From NCBI RefSeq assembly GCF_030127125.1, contig NZ_CP126156.1:992001-1056000 (forward strand): DNA of 64,000 nucleotides, read 5' to 3'. Source of the stretch: Halobaculum litoreum. GTDB lineage: Archaea; Halobacteriota; Halobacteria; Halobacteriales; Haloferacaceae. Every line of letters starts with the position of its first letter. Positions within the stretch are counted from its first letter, which is position 1. The position numbers and the translations under genes are program-made. A model generated the notes under the pieces. It made no database searches and was not told the origin of the DNA. It saw only the letters and a program-made list of their open reading frames with translations. Of this stretch, positions 49,703 to 58,896 are shown in pieces.

Positions 49703-50782
49703 TCAGTCGTCCGCGGGCGCCTCGCCCTCGACGTCCTCGGCGGCCGCGCGGGGACCGGCGGCGTGGCCCTCGTGGGCGACCGCGGTCGCCATCAGGTCCG
49801 GCGAGATGGCGGGCACGTCCGACGCCGAGACGGGACCCAGCTCGGCGATGTCGTCGGTCGAACGGGGGAACGCGCGCAGGTCCATGTGGATCGCGATGCC
49901 GCACTTGGCGCCCTCGCCCATCGCGACGGGGATCTGGTTGTGGCCGGGCGTCAGGTCGCCGACGGCGTACACGCCCTCGACGGAGGTGCGGCCGTGGTCG
50001 TCGACGGCGACCTCGCCGGAGTCCTCCCGGTCGAGGCCGAGCGCGTCCGCCAGATCCGCCTGGTAGTTCGAGCCGTACATCGGGAACCCGCCCTTGTACT
50101 CGCGGACGGTGCCGTCCTCGAACTCGAAGCTCTCCAGCCAGCCGTCGTCGTCCTTGCTCATCCCGGTGATGTCCTCGTGGATCACGTCGACCGGGTGGTT
50201 CTCGACCATCTCCGCGGTGTCGTCGCTCCACGTCGGCTCCTCGCCGCGGGTGAGGATGTCCACCTCGTCGGTGAAGTTGAGCATGATCATCGCGACGTAG
50301 GCGGCGGAGTCGCCCGTCCCCATCACGTACACCGACTCGTCGACGAACATGTACGCGTCGCAGTGGAGGCAGTAGTGGAGCCCCATCCCCGTCCGCGGGA
50401 GCGGCGGCTCGGGGCGCTCGTCGGAGAACCCCGTCGCGAGGACGAGCCGCCGGGTGGTGTACTCGTCGTCGCCGGTGTCGACGCGGAAGCCGTCCGCGGG
50501 GTCGTCGCCGAGGGGCGCGGCGTCCTCGACGAAGCCGCGGACGTAGTCGGCGCCGTAGCTCTCGACCTGCTCCCGTGCCATCTGGAGGAACTCGTTGCCC
50601 GAGGTCTCCTCGCCCACGCCGATGACGTTGTGCGTGTCGCGCATCATCGCCGCGCGGCCGCCGCCGCGGTTCACGACGAGCGTGTCCAGTCCCAATCGGG
50701 TCGTGTACAGCGCGCTCGTCAGGCCCGCGGGACCGCCCCCGACCACCGTCACGTCGAAGTCGAACTCGTCGTCGGTGTGCAT
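49703..50782 (-). CDS. trxB: thioredoxin-reductase-like NAD(P)/FAD oxidoreductase
   Basis: The 359-residue flavoprotein has the FAD site VTVVGGGPAGLTSALYTTR, the redox-active CLHC (HYCLHCDAYM), the NAD(P) site VYVMGTGDSAAYVAM and the late FAD motif GVYAVGDLTPGHNQIPVAMG. It resembles thioredoxin reductase, with a longer acidic C-terminus (about 55 residues). It would reduce thioredoxin or a related disulfide carrier. GATAAAAAC lies 30 nt before ATG 50782. Confidence 0.9.
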   Translation of the reverse strand: MHTDDEFDFDVTVVGGGPAGLTSALYTTRLGLDTLVVNRGGGRAAMMRDTHNVIGVGEETSGNEFLQMAREQVESYGADYVRGFVEDAAPLGDDPADGFRVDTGDDEYTTRRLVLATGFSDERPEPPLPRTGMGLHYCLHCDAYMFVDESVYVMGTGDSAAYVAMIMLNFTDEVDILTRGEEPTWSDDTAEMVENHPVDVIHEDITGMSKDDDGWLESFEFEDGTVREYKGGFPMYGSNYQADLADALGLDREDSGEVAVDDHGRTSVEGVYAVGDLTPGHNQIPVAMGEGAKCGIAIHMDLRAFPRSTDDIAELGPVSASDVPAISPDLMATAVAHEGHAAGPRAAAEDVEGEAPADD

Positions 50783-50808
50783 CTACACCGACGTTAGTGC
50801 CTCCCGCA

Positions 50809-50817
50809 GATAAAAAC
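50809..50817 (-). promoter_or_regulatory. TATA-like box of the thioredoxin-reductase-like gene
   Basis: GTTTTTATC on the minus strand, centred about 30 nt before ATG 50782. Confidence 0.5.
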
Positions 50818-50900
50818 GCGTCCGGCTGTGCGACCCGAGCATCCACCCGGCACGCACTCACACACCGTCGGCGGCGTCGCGGCCCGCCGACGCCGCAGAC

Positions 50901-51623
50901 TCACTCGGGCGCGACGACGGCGTAACAGTTGCCGCTGGAGACGGTCGACTCCACGACCCGGAGGTCGCTGGCGGCCAAATCGGCGTCGAACTCCGCGGGG
51001 GCGTAGATGTGGTAGAAGCGCGGGACCGTCTCCCCGCCGGGGAGCGTCCAGTCGACCTCGGCGTCGAAGCCCGCCTCGGCGTCCGCGGCCGCCTCGAAGC
51101 GGTCGTGGGCGGTGCTCCACGCGCTCACCAGCGCGCGACCGCCGGGCGCGAGGACGCGCGCCACCTCCGACAGCGACGCGACGCGCCGCTCCCGCGGTCG
51201 CAGGTGGTGGAGCGCCGCGACGTACACCGCCACGTCCGCCCGCCCGTCGCCGACCGGGAGTGCCCCGGCGTCGCCGCGGACGAACGAGACGGTCCCGTCG
51301 TACCCGCGCTCGCTCGCCCGCGTCCGCGCCTCCCGGAGTAAGCCGGCGCTCACGTCGACGCCGACCGCCTCGTCGACGCGTTCGCGCAGGGGCTCGCAGT
51401 GGCGACCGTTGCCGCAGCCGACGTCGAGGCCGACCGCGCCCTCGCGCCCGTCGAGGAACGACGTCACCTCGGGCCACGCGTACTCGCGCGTCTGCGAGAA
51501 GTGCGCCGCGATGCGGTCGTACGTAGCCGCCGTCGCGCCCACCCCGTCGCCGCCGACGCGGTCGGCGCCGCCGTCGGACCGCGAGCGCTCCCCCCCGCCG
51601 CCGGCGTGTTCGCCGGGGCTCAT
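50901..51623 (-). CDS. class I SAM-dependent methyltransferase coupled to a pilus operon
   Basis: The 240-residue protein has motif I VGLDVGCGNGRHCEPL, motif II EAVGVDVSAGLLREA and motif IV ADVAVYVAALHHLRPRERR, an order typical of Trm9/UbiE-like methyltransferases. The ATG overlaps the PilC-like stop at 51620 by 4 bp (ATGA), so it is translated with the pilus platform gene. This suggests methylation of a pilin, lipid or tRNA linked to pili; the Trm9-like form favours tRNA wobble modification. Only the fold is certain. Confidence 0.83.
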   Translation of the reverse strand: MSPGEHAGGGGERSRSDGGADRVGGDGVGATAATYDRIAAHFSQTREYAWPEVTSFLDGREGAVGLDVGCGNGRHCEPLRERVDEAVGVDVSAGLLREARTRASERGYDGTVSFVRGDAGALPVGDGRADVAVYVAALHHLRPRERRVASLSEVARVLAPGGRALVSAWSTAHDRFEAAADAEAGFDAEVDWTLPGGETVPRFYHIYAPAEFDADLAASDLRVVESTVSSGNCYAVVAPE

Positions 51624-53719
51624 CCGATCACCAGGAAGGTGGCGTACGCGAGCAGGAGCATGACGGCGGCGTGTTTCACGCCGTCGCTCACCTTCCCTTC
51701 GCCGAGCTGTCCGGCGACGAGTCCCGAGGCGACCCCTTGGATCGCGGCGGCGTGGTAGAACAGCACGACGTACGTGTCGACGTTCACGCTCCCGAGGCCG
51801 TCGAGCGCGCCCGCGGAGACGCCGTTGGGGACGCCGGGGGCGCCGCCCGGACCGGCGAGCTGTGCGCCCTCGACGGCGGGGATGAACGCGACGGTCAGCG
51901 CGGCGATGATCCCCAGAAACACGAAAAACGAGATGTAGATGACGAGCAAGTACGTCACCATGACCTGTCGCCGCTCGCGGCGCAGCCGACGGGTCGCGCG
52001 CGCCTCGTCGGCCGCGATCTCCAGGACCGGCGCGACCTCGCCGCTGGCGTCGATGGCGTTCGTCACCAGCGCTACCGCGCGCGCGACCATCGGCGACCGG
52101 ACGCGGTCGCGCATCCGGCCCAGCGCGGTCGACACGTCCGCCCCCCACTGGATGTCCCGCCACGTGCGGTCGATCTCCGGCGACAGGCGGTCGAGGTCCG
52201 AGCGGGTCAGCCGGCGGACGCTCTCGACGACCGTGAGGCCGGCGTCGTTGATGCTCGCCATCCGGTCGAGGAAGTCCGGCACCGCCCGCTCGACGGCGCG
52301 GGTCCGCCGTTTGTCGATCTCGTAGGCGGCGCCGTAGGCGACCAGCACGACCAGCGTCGCCTCGATCACCGCCGAGTCCGCCGCCCGGGCGACGGCGATG
52401 GGGGTCAGCGCCGCCGGTTCGGTTCGGACCGCGACCCACACCAGCCCCAGCGGCACCGTGACCAGCGCCGTGAGCGCGGGGCGTTCGAGCAACACCTCGC
52501 CGGGCCGCCGCAGCGAGTCGAGCAGGTCGCCGACCCGGTCGTAGGCGGCGAGCCGTTCCCGGTCGGCGCCCCAGCGGTCGCCGAACGTGCCGCCGTCCGA
52601 GCGCACCGCCGCGCCGCCCCCGCCCGGCACCCCGAGGACGCGGGGGTCCGTCGTCGCCTCGTCGGCCCGCGTCGGGTCGCCCGCCGAGCGGGTGATCGAG
52701 TCGATGTAGACGACGAAACCGAACGTCGCCAGCGGGACGCCGAGGTAGACGACGACGCGCAGGAGCGGCAGCGTGTCGCTGAGGACGATGCCGATGACGA
52801 CGAGGATGGTGATGAAGAACAGCGGCCCCGCGACCAGCACCGTGACGTACGCCTCCGCGAACGTCGACACGAGTTCGAGGTACTGCTCCTGTTGGGACTC
52901 CGCCTCCTCCTGATAGCGCTCGTACTGGTCGTGGAGGAACCCCGAGAGGCTGCGCCCGCTGGCGAGGACCGACGCGAGGTTCTCCGCGAACTCGCCCATC
53001 GTCTCGGAGGGCGTCCGCGCGGACGTCCGCTCGAGGGCGGTCAGCACGTCGGTGCCGAACGTGTTCATGTCGCGGACGGCCACACCCAGTTCCCGGGCCG
53101 CCTCGCCGTACACCTCCTCGTTGCGCGCGAGCGTGTTCAACACGATGGGGAACGACATCCCCGACCGCGACAGCGCGTACACGAACGCCACGGTCCGCGG
53201 CAGCGTCGCCTCGATCCGGCCCGCCCGGGCGGTGGCGCGCTGGTCGAGCACCTGCCACCGCAGGGCGTACACGGCCAGCGCCGACCCCGGCCCGACGGTC
53301 GTCGCCGACACCAACAACAGCGGGAACAGCTCCACGACGCCGAGGTCGCCGACCCGGGTGAGGTCCGCGAGGAAGCCGAGCGTCGGCGGCACCGCCGCAC
53401 GGACGGCGTCGCCGCCGATCCGCAACAGCGCCAACACCGCCGCCGCGACGTACACCCCGATCACGCTCCCCGCGACCCCGGCGACGCCGGCGTACAACAG
53501 GGTCGTCGCGGCGTACGCGCGGTGGGTGGTGTCGACGTGGGCCGCCCGCAGGCGGTCGCGTTGGCCGCCCCGCCGCGGGCTGCGGTCCGCGACGTAGGTC
53601 CCGAACAGGTGGACCGCGACCCGGGTCGTCGCCAGCGACGCCCGCGTGCTCACCGGGGCCGCCGCGACGGGGGCCACGAGCGCGAGCGCGAACACGAGCG
53701 GGACGTACGACAGCACCAT
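51620..53719 (-). CDS. pilC: second type IV pilus platform protein (PilC/TadC-like)
   Basis: The 699-residue protein has the two-half TadC layout: N-terminal helices (about 1-30, 88-115 and 140-170), VAFVYALSRSGMSFPIVLNTL and a second half with ASINDAGLTVVESVRRLTRSD, and ends in a group of helices. It shows the same architecture as the protein at 40477 but is clearly diverged. It follows the ATPase at 53723 by 3 bp and overlaps the methyltransferase. No pilin gene follows in this set. Confidence 0.88.
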   Translation of the reverse strand: MVLSYVPLVFALALVAPVAAAPVSTRASLATTRVAVHLFGTYVADRSPRRGGQRDRLRAAHVDTTHRAYAATTLLYAGVAGVAGSVIGVYVAAAVLALLRIGGDAVRAAVPPTLGFLADLTRVGDLGVVELFPLLLVSATTVGPGSALAVYALRWQVLDQRATARAGRIEATLPRTVAFVYALSRSGMSFPIVLNTLARNEEVYGEAARELGVAVRDMNTFGTDVLTALERTSARTPSETMGEFAENLASVLASGRSLSGFLHDQYERYQEEAESQQEQYLELVSTFAEAYVTVLVAGPLFFITILVVIGIVLSDTLPLLRVVVYLGVPLATFGFVVYIDSITRSAGDPTRADEATTDPRVLGVPGGGGAAVRSDGGTFGDRWGADRERLAAYDRVGDLLDSLRRPGEVLLERPALTALVTVPLGLVWVAVRTEPAALTPIAVARAADSAVIEATLVVLVAYGAAYEIDKRRTRAVERAVPDFLDRMASINDAGLTVVESVRRLTRSDLDRLSPEIDRTWRDIQWGADVSTALGRMRDRVRSPMVARAVALVTNAIDASGEVAPVLEIAADEARATRRLRRERRQVMVTYLLVIYISFFVFLGIIAALTVAFIPAVEGAQLAGPGGAPGVPNGVSAGALDGLGSVNVDTYVVLFYHAAAIQGVASGLVAGQLGEGKVSDGVKHAAVMLLLAYATFLVIG

Positions 53720-53722
53720 CGC

Positions 53723-55381
53723 TCAGCCACCGTCCGCGGTGGGGTCGGTCGCGACGCGCCGGTCCTCGTCGCCGGCGTCCCGCAGCCGCGTCATCGTTCG
53801 CTCGGGGTCGGCGTAGTACTGGTTCACCAGCGCCGTGAACCGGCGGTAGTCGGTGACCCCCTGCTCGCGCAGCTGTTCGAGGAACGACCGACGGCGGCGC
53901 ATCTCCGAGAGCAGCTCGGCGCGGCTCCACCCGCGCTCCTCCTGGATCTCCTCGAGCAGCGAGGAGTCGTTGCGTCGGAAGGTGTCCGTGTCGGCCTGCC
54001 ACGAGAACACCGACGAGTAGTCGAGTTCGCCGGTGCGCTGGTCGACCCCGCCGATCTCGCCGACGGTCTTGGCGCGGCGGACGCGTTCGCCCTCGAAGCG
54101 GGTGAGCGTCTGGATCGACAGCATGTCGAGCGAGCGCACCATCGCCCGCGGGACGTTGATCGGCTCGTTCTCGAGGCGGTTGATCACCGTCTCGATGGAG
54201 TCGGCGTGCATCGTGGAGAAGGTGGTGTGGCCGGTGTTCATCGCCTGGAACAGCGTGAGCGCCTCCTCGCCGCGCACCTCGCCGACGACGATGTACTCCG
54301 GGCGGTGGCGCAGCGCCGAGCGCAGCAGGTCGTACATGTCGATGTCCTCCCCCTCGCCCATCCGCTCGCGGGTGACCGACGACAGCCAGTTGTCGTGGTA
54401 CAGCGACAGCTCGCGGGTGTCCTCGATGGTGAGCACCTTCGAGCGCGGCGGCACGAACATCGACACCGCGTTCATCGAGGTGGTCTTCCCGGAGGCGGTG
54501 CCGCCGGCGAAGATGAGGCTCTTGTTGTGCTCGATGCAGATCCAGAAGTACGCCATCTGTTCGATCGAGAAGGTGCCGTACTCGATCAGGTCGATCGGCG
54601 TGAGCGGCTCCTCGGCGTACTGTCGGATCGTGAACGCCGAGCCCCGGGGCGTCACCTCCTCGCCGAGCGCCAACTCGGCGCGCGACCCGTCCGGCAGCGT
54701 CGTCTCGACGATGGGGTCGCCGACGGAGATGTGGCGGCCGGACTGCTGGGCCAGCCGGATCACGTAGTTGTCGAGCTCCTCCGCCTGGAAGACGACGTTC
54801 GTCTCGACGTCGGTGTACTCGTCGTGGTAGACGAACAGCGGCAGGTCGTAGCCGTCACAGGAGATGTCCTCGATGTGGCGGTCCGAGAGCAGCGCGTCGA
54901 CCTTGCCGAACCCGCGAAAGTCGCGCCGGAGGTAGTACAACAGCGTGTGGAACGTCCGCATCCCGGCGTCGACGCCGTACTGTTCGAGGAGCTGGCGGAG
55001 CTCCCGTCTGAGCGTGTCCTCGTCCGCGCGCTCCACCTCGCCGCGGAACAACAGCGGGTCGCGGATGTCGTCGACCACCCGGCGCAACAGCGACGCCTCG
55101 AACTCGTCCAACTCCGGCTCGACGACGTGGTACAGGTGGTTGTCGTCGACGGTGTCGTAGGTGACGACGACGTACGCGTACGGCGCGTTCACCCAGTAGC
55201 GGTCGACCTCGTCGTGGTGCTCCGGCGGGTCGAACGACGCCAGCGGGCCGTCCTCGCCCGGCCGGAACGGGCGGACGGCGAGGTCGCTGCCGCGGAGGAC
55301 CTCGAGCGTGCGCGAGAGCCGTCGCCGGAGCGCCGACAGTCGGTCCTCGTCGCCGCCCGCTCCCGCGGTGTCCCCCGACAT
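53723..55381 (-). CDS. pilB: second type IV pilus assembly ATPase (PilB/TadA-like)
   Basis: The 552-residue ATPase lacks the long N-terminal and acidic C-terminal regions of the homologue at 42520. Walker A is GGTASGKTTSMNAV (near residue 293), Walker B IVVGEVRGEEALTLFQAMN, then GHTTFSTMHADS. The N-terminal RYWVNAPYAYVVVTYDT domain shared with the first copy is present. A TATA-like GTAAGTACC (about 55408-55416) lies about 30 nt before the ATG. It leads a three-gene operon with PilC and the methyltransferase. Confidence 0.92.
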   Translation of the reverse strand: MSGDTAGAGGDEDRLSALRRRLSRTLEVLRGSDLAVRPFRPGEDGPLASFDPPEHHDEVDRYWVNAPYAYVVVTYDTVDDNHLYHVVEPELDEFEASLLRRVVDDIRDPLLFRGEVERADEDTLRRELRQLLEQYGVDAGMRTFHTLLYYLRRDFRGFGKVDALLSDRHIEDISCDGYDLPLFVYHDEYTDVETNVVFQAEELDNYVIRLAQQSGRHISVGDPIVETTLPDGSRAELALGEEVTPRGSAFTIRQYAEEPLTPIDLIEYGTFSIEQMAYFWICIEHNKSLIFAGGTASGKTTSMNAVSMFVPPRSKVLTIEDTRELSLYHDNWLSSVTRERMGEGEDIDMYDLLRSALRHRPEYIVVGEVRGEEALTLFQAMNTGHTTFSTMHADSIETVINRLENEPINVPRAMVRSLDMLSIQTLTRFEGERVRRAKTVGEIGGVDQRTGELDYSSVFSWQADTDTFRRNDSSLLEEIQEERGWSRAELLSEMRRRRSFLEQLREQGVTDYRRFTALVNQYYADPERTMTRLRDAGDEDRRVATDPTADGG

Positions 55382-55511
55382 CGATATCTACGGGCCGTAG
55401 GGAAGTCCGGTACTTACCTTCTTCCCCGCGACTGCGGCGCCTGATAACCGGCGGCCGGAACCGGGACACGAGCTGGAGGTCCCGCGAGTGGGCGACCACG
55501 CGGCGGACCGG

Positions 55512-56045
55512 TCACGCCACGCGCTCGGCGCGCAGCAGGACCGCGCCGAGGAGCAACTGCACGAGCGCGCCCACGGGGAGCGACACCCCCGGGAGCCCCC
55601 CGCCGACGCCGACGGCGACCCCGAAGAAGCGCTCGGGGAACAGCACCGACGCGCCGACGAACAGGAGGGCGGCGACGACGAGCAGGGCGCCGAGCAGGCG
55701 TACCGGGTCGACGGGCCACGCCTCTACGCGCGCCTCCTCGCGGTAGTAGTACACCGCGATCGCGAACGCCGCGAGGTAGACGGCCGCCCCGGCGAGCCAC
55801 AGGCCGTACGCCGGCCGGACGGACGTACCGCTCTGCAGGAGGTACGCCGACACGGGCGTCGAGACGCTCGTCGCCCGGAGGAACGGGAGCCCGAACGCGT
55901 AGCGCACCTGGAGGAACGGGAACCGCACGAACAGCACCGTCCCGCCGGCGACGGCGCCGTAGAACACGTTCCACGGGAGCAACGCGGCCGCCCACGTCGA
56001 CAACACGGCGAGTTCCCCGGCGTACTCCGACCTCACCCAGACCAT
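55512..56045 (-). CDS. DUF7549-like multi-helix membrane protein
   Basis: The 177-residue protein has about five hydrophobic segments and the VSTPVSAYLLQSGTSVRPAYG external loop typical of a haloarchaeal membrane family. It starts at MVWVRSEYAGE, 26-30 nt after a TTTATG box near 56070. It precedes the second PilB gene by 130 bp with a separate promoter between them, so a pilus link is uncertain. Function unknown. Confidence 0.65.
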   Translation of the reverse strand: MVWVRSEYAGELAVLSTWAAALLPWNVFYGAVAGGTVLFVRFPFLQVRYAFGLPFLRATSVSTPVSAYLLQSGTSVRPAYGLWLAGAAVYLAAFAIAVYYYREEARVEAWPVDPVRLLGALLVVAALLFVGASVLFPERFFGVAVGVGGGLPGVSLPVGALVQLLLGAVLLRAERVA

Positions 56046-56170
56046 GGTGTGGCGACGGCCCCCCCGTGGCATAAAGCCGCGGGAACGCGGCGGGGGCTCC
56101 CGCGAGCGACCCCGCGATCCGGGCGGGGCGTTACGTACTTACACGCCCGTTCCCTACTCCGTAGTACGGA

Positions 56171-56644
56171 ATGAGGCGCGATCACTTCGAGTTGGCTGTC
56201 GACGACGTCGACTGGGTAGACACGGACGGCGACCCCGAGAAGCCGCACGTGTACATCGACTTCCACGGGCCGGCCGACCTCCTCCGCGAGCGCCTCTCGG
56301 GCACCGACGGCGACCTGCTCGCGGCCGAGGAGACGGACGTCGCCTTCCGGCTCCAGGGCGACCACGAGCGCGACCCGGAGACGACGGGCGTCGTCGGGGT
56401 GACGAACCGCCTCACCGGCGACTTCGTCCTCGAACTCAACGAGGACGCCGAGGACGTGTTGCGGTTCATCCGGGCGGCCCGCGAGTACGGCCGCGCCGAC
56501 GACGGCGACGGCCGCTACCGCGTCGAGATCGACGTCGACGGCGAGGAACTCGTCGCCTACGAGAAGGAGACGTTCCTCGTGTACGACGTGGACGGCAACC
56601 TCCTGCGCCACGAGAGCCTGATCCCCTCGGGCGTCGAGCTGTGA
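56171..56644 (+). CDS. DUF5793 family protein
   Basis: The 157-residue protein is soluble, acidic and beta-rich, with FELAVDDVDWVDTDG at the N-terminus and EDVLRFIRAAREYGRADDG inside. This matches haloarchaeal DUF5793, a small conserved family of unknown function. A ACTTACACG box lies about 30 nt before the ATG. Monocistronic in appearance. Confidence 0.82.
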   Translation: MRRDHFELAVDDVDWVDTDGDPEKPHVYIDFHGPADLLRERLSGTDGDLLAAEETDVAFRLQGDHERDPETTGVVGVTNRLTGDFVLELNEDAEDVLRFIRAAREYGRADDGDGRYRVEIDVDGEELVAYEKETFLVYDVDGNLLRHESLIPSGVEL

Positions 56645-56714
56645 GGGCGCCGCCGGGTCGTCGACCGTCGAGCGACCGAAACGCGTTTCTCCCGCCGCTG
56701 GCCTACTCCGTCGC

Positions 56715-57383
56715 GTGAAGAACGTCACCGACCGCGTCTCGAACCCCTTCGGGATGGAGCCCGACTGCGACCGGTTCGTCCCGGGGTACGGCGACGCCAA
56801 CGCCGACTTCCACGTGATCGGCGACCACCCCGGGGTCCACGGCGGGGTCGCCGCCGGCGTCCCGTTCGTCGGTCACGAGGCGGGCGACCGCCTGCTCGAC
56901 GCGCTGGTCGAGGCGGGGCTGCTGGCCTCTGCGGGCGACCGCCCCGAGGTCGCGTCCACGTACCTCTCGTACCTCCACATGTGCGTCCCCGAGGGGCACC
57001 GCCTCGACGGCGACGGCTCGCCGTCGGCGGCCTCCTACGACGACATGGAGCGGTTCTTCGACGCCGAACTGCGCGCCATCGCCGCTCACGTGCTCCTCCC
57101 GGTCGGCGACCGGGCGACGCGCCACGTCCTGGAACAGTACACCGCACAGGCCCACAAGACCGAGGTCGACATGGAGACGCTCCACGGCCGCGAGATCCGG
57201 GGGTCGGGCTGGCTGGTGCTCCCGATCGCCGACCCCGCCGAGTGGACCGACGGCGAGGCGGGGCGACCCGGCCACGCCGCCCGCCTCGTCGACGCGCTGG
57301 CGACGCTCCGGTCGACCGACTACCGCCGCGAGTCCGACCTCGGGCGGTTCATCGCCGGGTCGGACCCGTACATGGTCCGGTAG
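56715..57383 (+). CDS. uracil-DNA glycosylase family protein
   Basis: The 222-residue protein has the UDG-type N-terminal loop FHVIGDHPGVHGGVAAGVPFVG and further core segments (TYLSYLHMCVPEGHR; AHVLLPVGDRATRHVL). It resembles family 4/5 glycosylases, which remove uracil from DNA. However only two Cys (near residues 18 and 93) are visible, so the usual four-Cys Fe-S site seems absent. The GTG start is 28 nt after a GTTTC box. Confidence 0.78.
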   Translation: MKNVTDRVSNPFGMEPDCDRFVPGYGDANADFHVIGDHPGVHGGVAAGVPFVGHEAGDRLLDALVEAGLLASAGDRPEVASTYLSYLHMCVPEGHRLDGDGSPSAASYDDMERFFDAELRAIAAHVLLPVGDRATRHVLEQYTAQAHKTEVDMETLHGREIRGSGWLVLPIADPAEWTDGEAGRPGHAARLVDALATLRSTDYRRESDLGRFIAGSDPYMVR

Positions 57384-57431
57384 TCGGCGAGCCGCCCGGT
57401 CGCGTCGGCCGCCGTCGCCCCGAGTCGGAAG

Positions 57432-57436
57432 CTTTT
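57432..57436 (+). promoter_or_regulatory. T-rich promoter box of the MBL-fold gene
   Basis: CTTTT centred 28 nt before ATG 57462. It coincides with the upstream in-frame codons and so argues for the later start. Confidence 0.45.
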
Positions 57437-57461
57437 GCCGCCCCCCGACCCATCGCCGAAC

Positions 57462-58463
57462 ATGCACCGGATCCGTCTCGACAACACCGTCTTCGAGGGG
57501 CTCAACAACGTGTACGTCCTCGACGACGGGCCGGAGTTGGTCCTGATCGACGCCGGCGTCGCCCTCCCGGAGGTCCACGAGCAGTTGACCGAGGAGTTGG
57601 CGGCGCTGGGCCACGACGTCGCGGACGTCGACCGGGTGCTGCTCACCCACTGGCACTCCGACCACGCGGGGCTGGCCGGCGCCATCCAGTCGGCCTCGGG
57701 GGCGACGATCCACGTCCACGAGGCCGACGCTCCTCTCGTGGCGGGCGACGAGGCGAGCCTCCTCGAGGAGCGCGACCTGCAGGCCGAGAAGTTCCGCGAG
57801 TGGGGGATGCCCGACGACCGACGCGAAGAACTGTCCGAGTTCCTCGGGGACCACATGGACCTCGGCGGCGAGCCGTGCGAGGCGACGCCGTTCGTCGACG
57901 GCGACCGCTTCGAGGTGAACGGGCGCACCCTCGAGGCCGTCCACCTCCCGGGCCACGCCGCCGGTCTCACGGCGTTCCACGACGCCGGCGCCGACGAGGC
58001 GTTCGTCGGCGACGCCATCCTCCCGAAGTACACCCCGAACGTCGGCGGCGCGGACGTGCGCGTCGACGACCCGCTCGGGAGCTACGTCGCGAGCCTGCTG
58101 GCCCTCATCGACCTCGACCCCGACGTCGCGTGGCCGGGCCACCGCGACCGCATCGACGACCCGGCGGGGCGCGCCGCCACCATCCTGCGTCACCACGTCG
58201 AGCGCACGCGGAACGTCGTCGACGTGCTCCGGCGCGAGGGACCGTCGACGCCGTGGGCGGTGAGCGCCGCGCTGTTCGGCGACCTCCACGGCATCCACGT
58301 CCTCCACGGCCCGGGCGAGGCGTACGCCCACCTCGACCACCTCGCGGACCACGGCGTCGCCGAGCGCGACGGCACGCGCTACGCGCTGGTCGACGACGAC
58401 CCCGACGTGGCGTCGCTGTTCCCCGACCCCGGGATCGATCGGGTCGTCGAGTGGGAGGGGTAG
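57462..58463 (+). CDS. metallo-beta-lactamase-fold hydrolase
   Basis: The 333-residue protein has the two-zinc motif LLTHWHSDHAG, followed by LPGHAAG (His) and AFVGDAIL (Asp), then WPGHRDRI (His). A C-terminal winged-helix-like region (GPSTPWAVSAALFG; HLADHGVAERDG) is added, an arrangement found in LACTB2-like and related MBL proteins with a DNA- or substrate-binding tail. It could be a hydroxyacylglutathione hydrolase-like or nuclease-related enzyme; which is unresolved. Confidence 0.85.
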   Translation: MHRIRLDNTVFEGLNNVYVLDDGPELVLIDAGVALPEVHEQLTEELAALGHDVADVDRVLLTHWHSDHAGLAGAIQSASGATIHVHEADAPLVAGDEASLLEERDLQAEKFREWGMPDDRREELSEFLGDHMDLGGEPCEATPFVDGDRFEVNGRTLEAVHLPGHAAGLTAFHDAGADEAFVGDAILPKYTPNVGGADVRVDDPLGSYVASLLALIDLDPDVAWPGHRDRIDDPAGRAATILRHHVERTRNVVDVLRREGPSTPWAVSAALFGDLHGIHVLHGPGEAYAHLDHLADHGVAERDGTRYALVDDDPDVASLFPDPGIDRVVEWEG

Positions 58464-58554
58464 CCGGACACCGTCACGCGGCCCGGCCGCCGCGGCGACC
58501 GCGCGCATCCGGCGAACACAAGGTTGAAACCCGGCTCGGGCGAATCCTCCGCCA

Positions 58555-58863
58555 ATGGAACTTCGCGTCATCGACAAGACGGACGAGGAACTCCGCATCG
58601 AGATCGCGGGCGAGGACCACACGTTCATGAACGTCCTCAAGGGACAGCTGCTGGAGACCGACGGCGTCGCCGCCGCGACCTACGACATGAACCCCGAGCA
58701 GTCCGGGGGCCAGACGGAGCCGATCCTCTCGATCAAGACCGAGGACGGGCTCGACCCGCTCGACGCGCTCGGGCAGGCCGCGACGGGCGTCTCGGAGAAC
58801 CTCCGGACGCTGTACGACGACATCGAGGCCGCGTTCGCCGACGCCGACGCCGCCGAGGCCTGA
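58555..58863 (+). CDS. rpoL: DNA-directed RNA polymerase subunit L (Rpo11)
   Basis: The 102-residue protein has the Rpo11 features [24 protein letters not shown] (split by dimer surface) and the Rpo3-binding helix [21 protein letters not shown]. It forms the platform heterodimer with Rpo3. The ending ADADAAEA is a halophilic tail. A TTGAAA box lies about 32 nt upstream. Length is normal. Confidence 0.95.
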   Translation: MELRVIDKTDEELRIEIAGEDHTFMNVLKGQLLETDGVAAATYDMNPEQSGGQTEPILSIKTEDGLDPLDALGQAATGVSENLRTLYDDIEAAFADADAAEA

Positions 58864-58896
58864 GCCGCGCGCGACCGCCCGCTTCTCCCCGCCCGC

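Noticed and set aside
51671-55444. A 1257-residue open frame on plus opposite the second pilus pair
   Set aside because: Same cause: antisense shadow in GC-rich coding DNA, with no recognisable motif.
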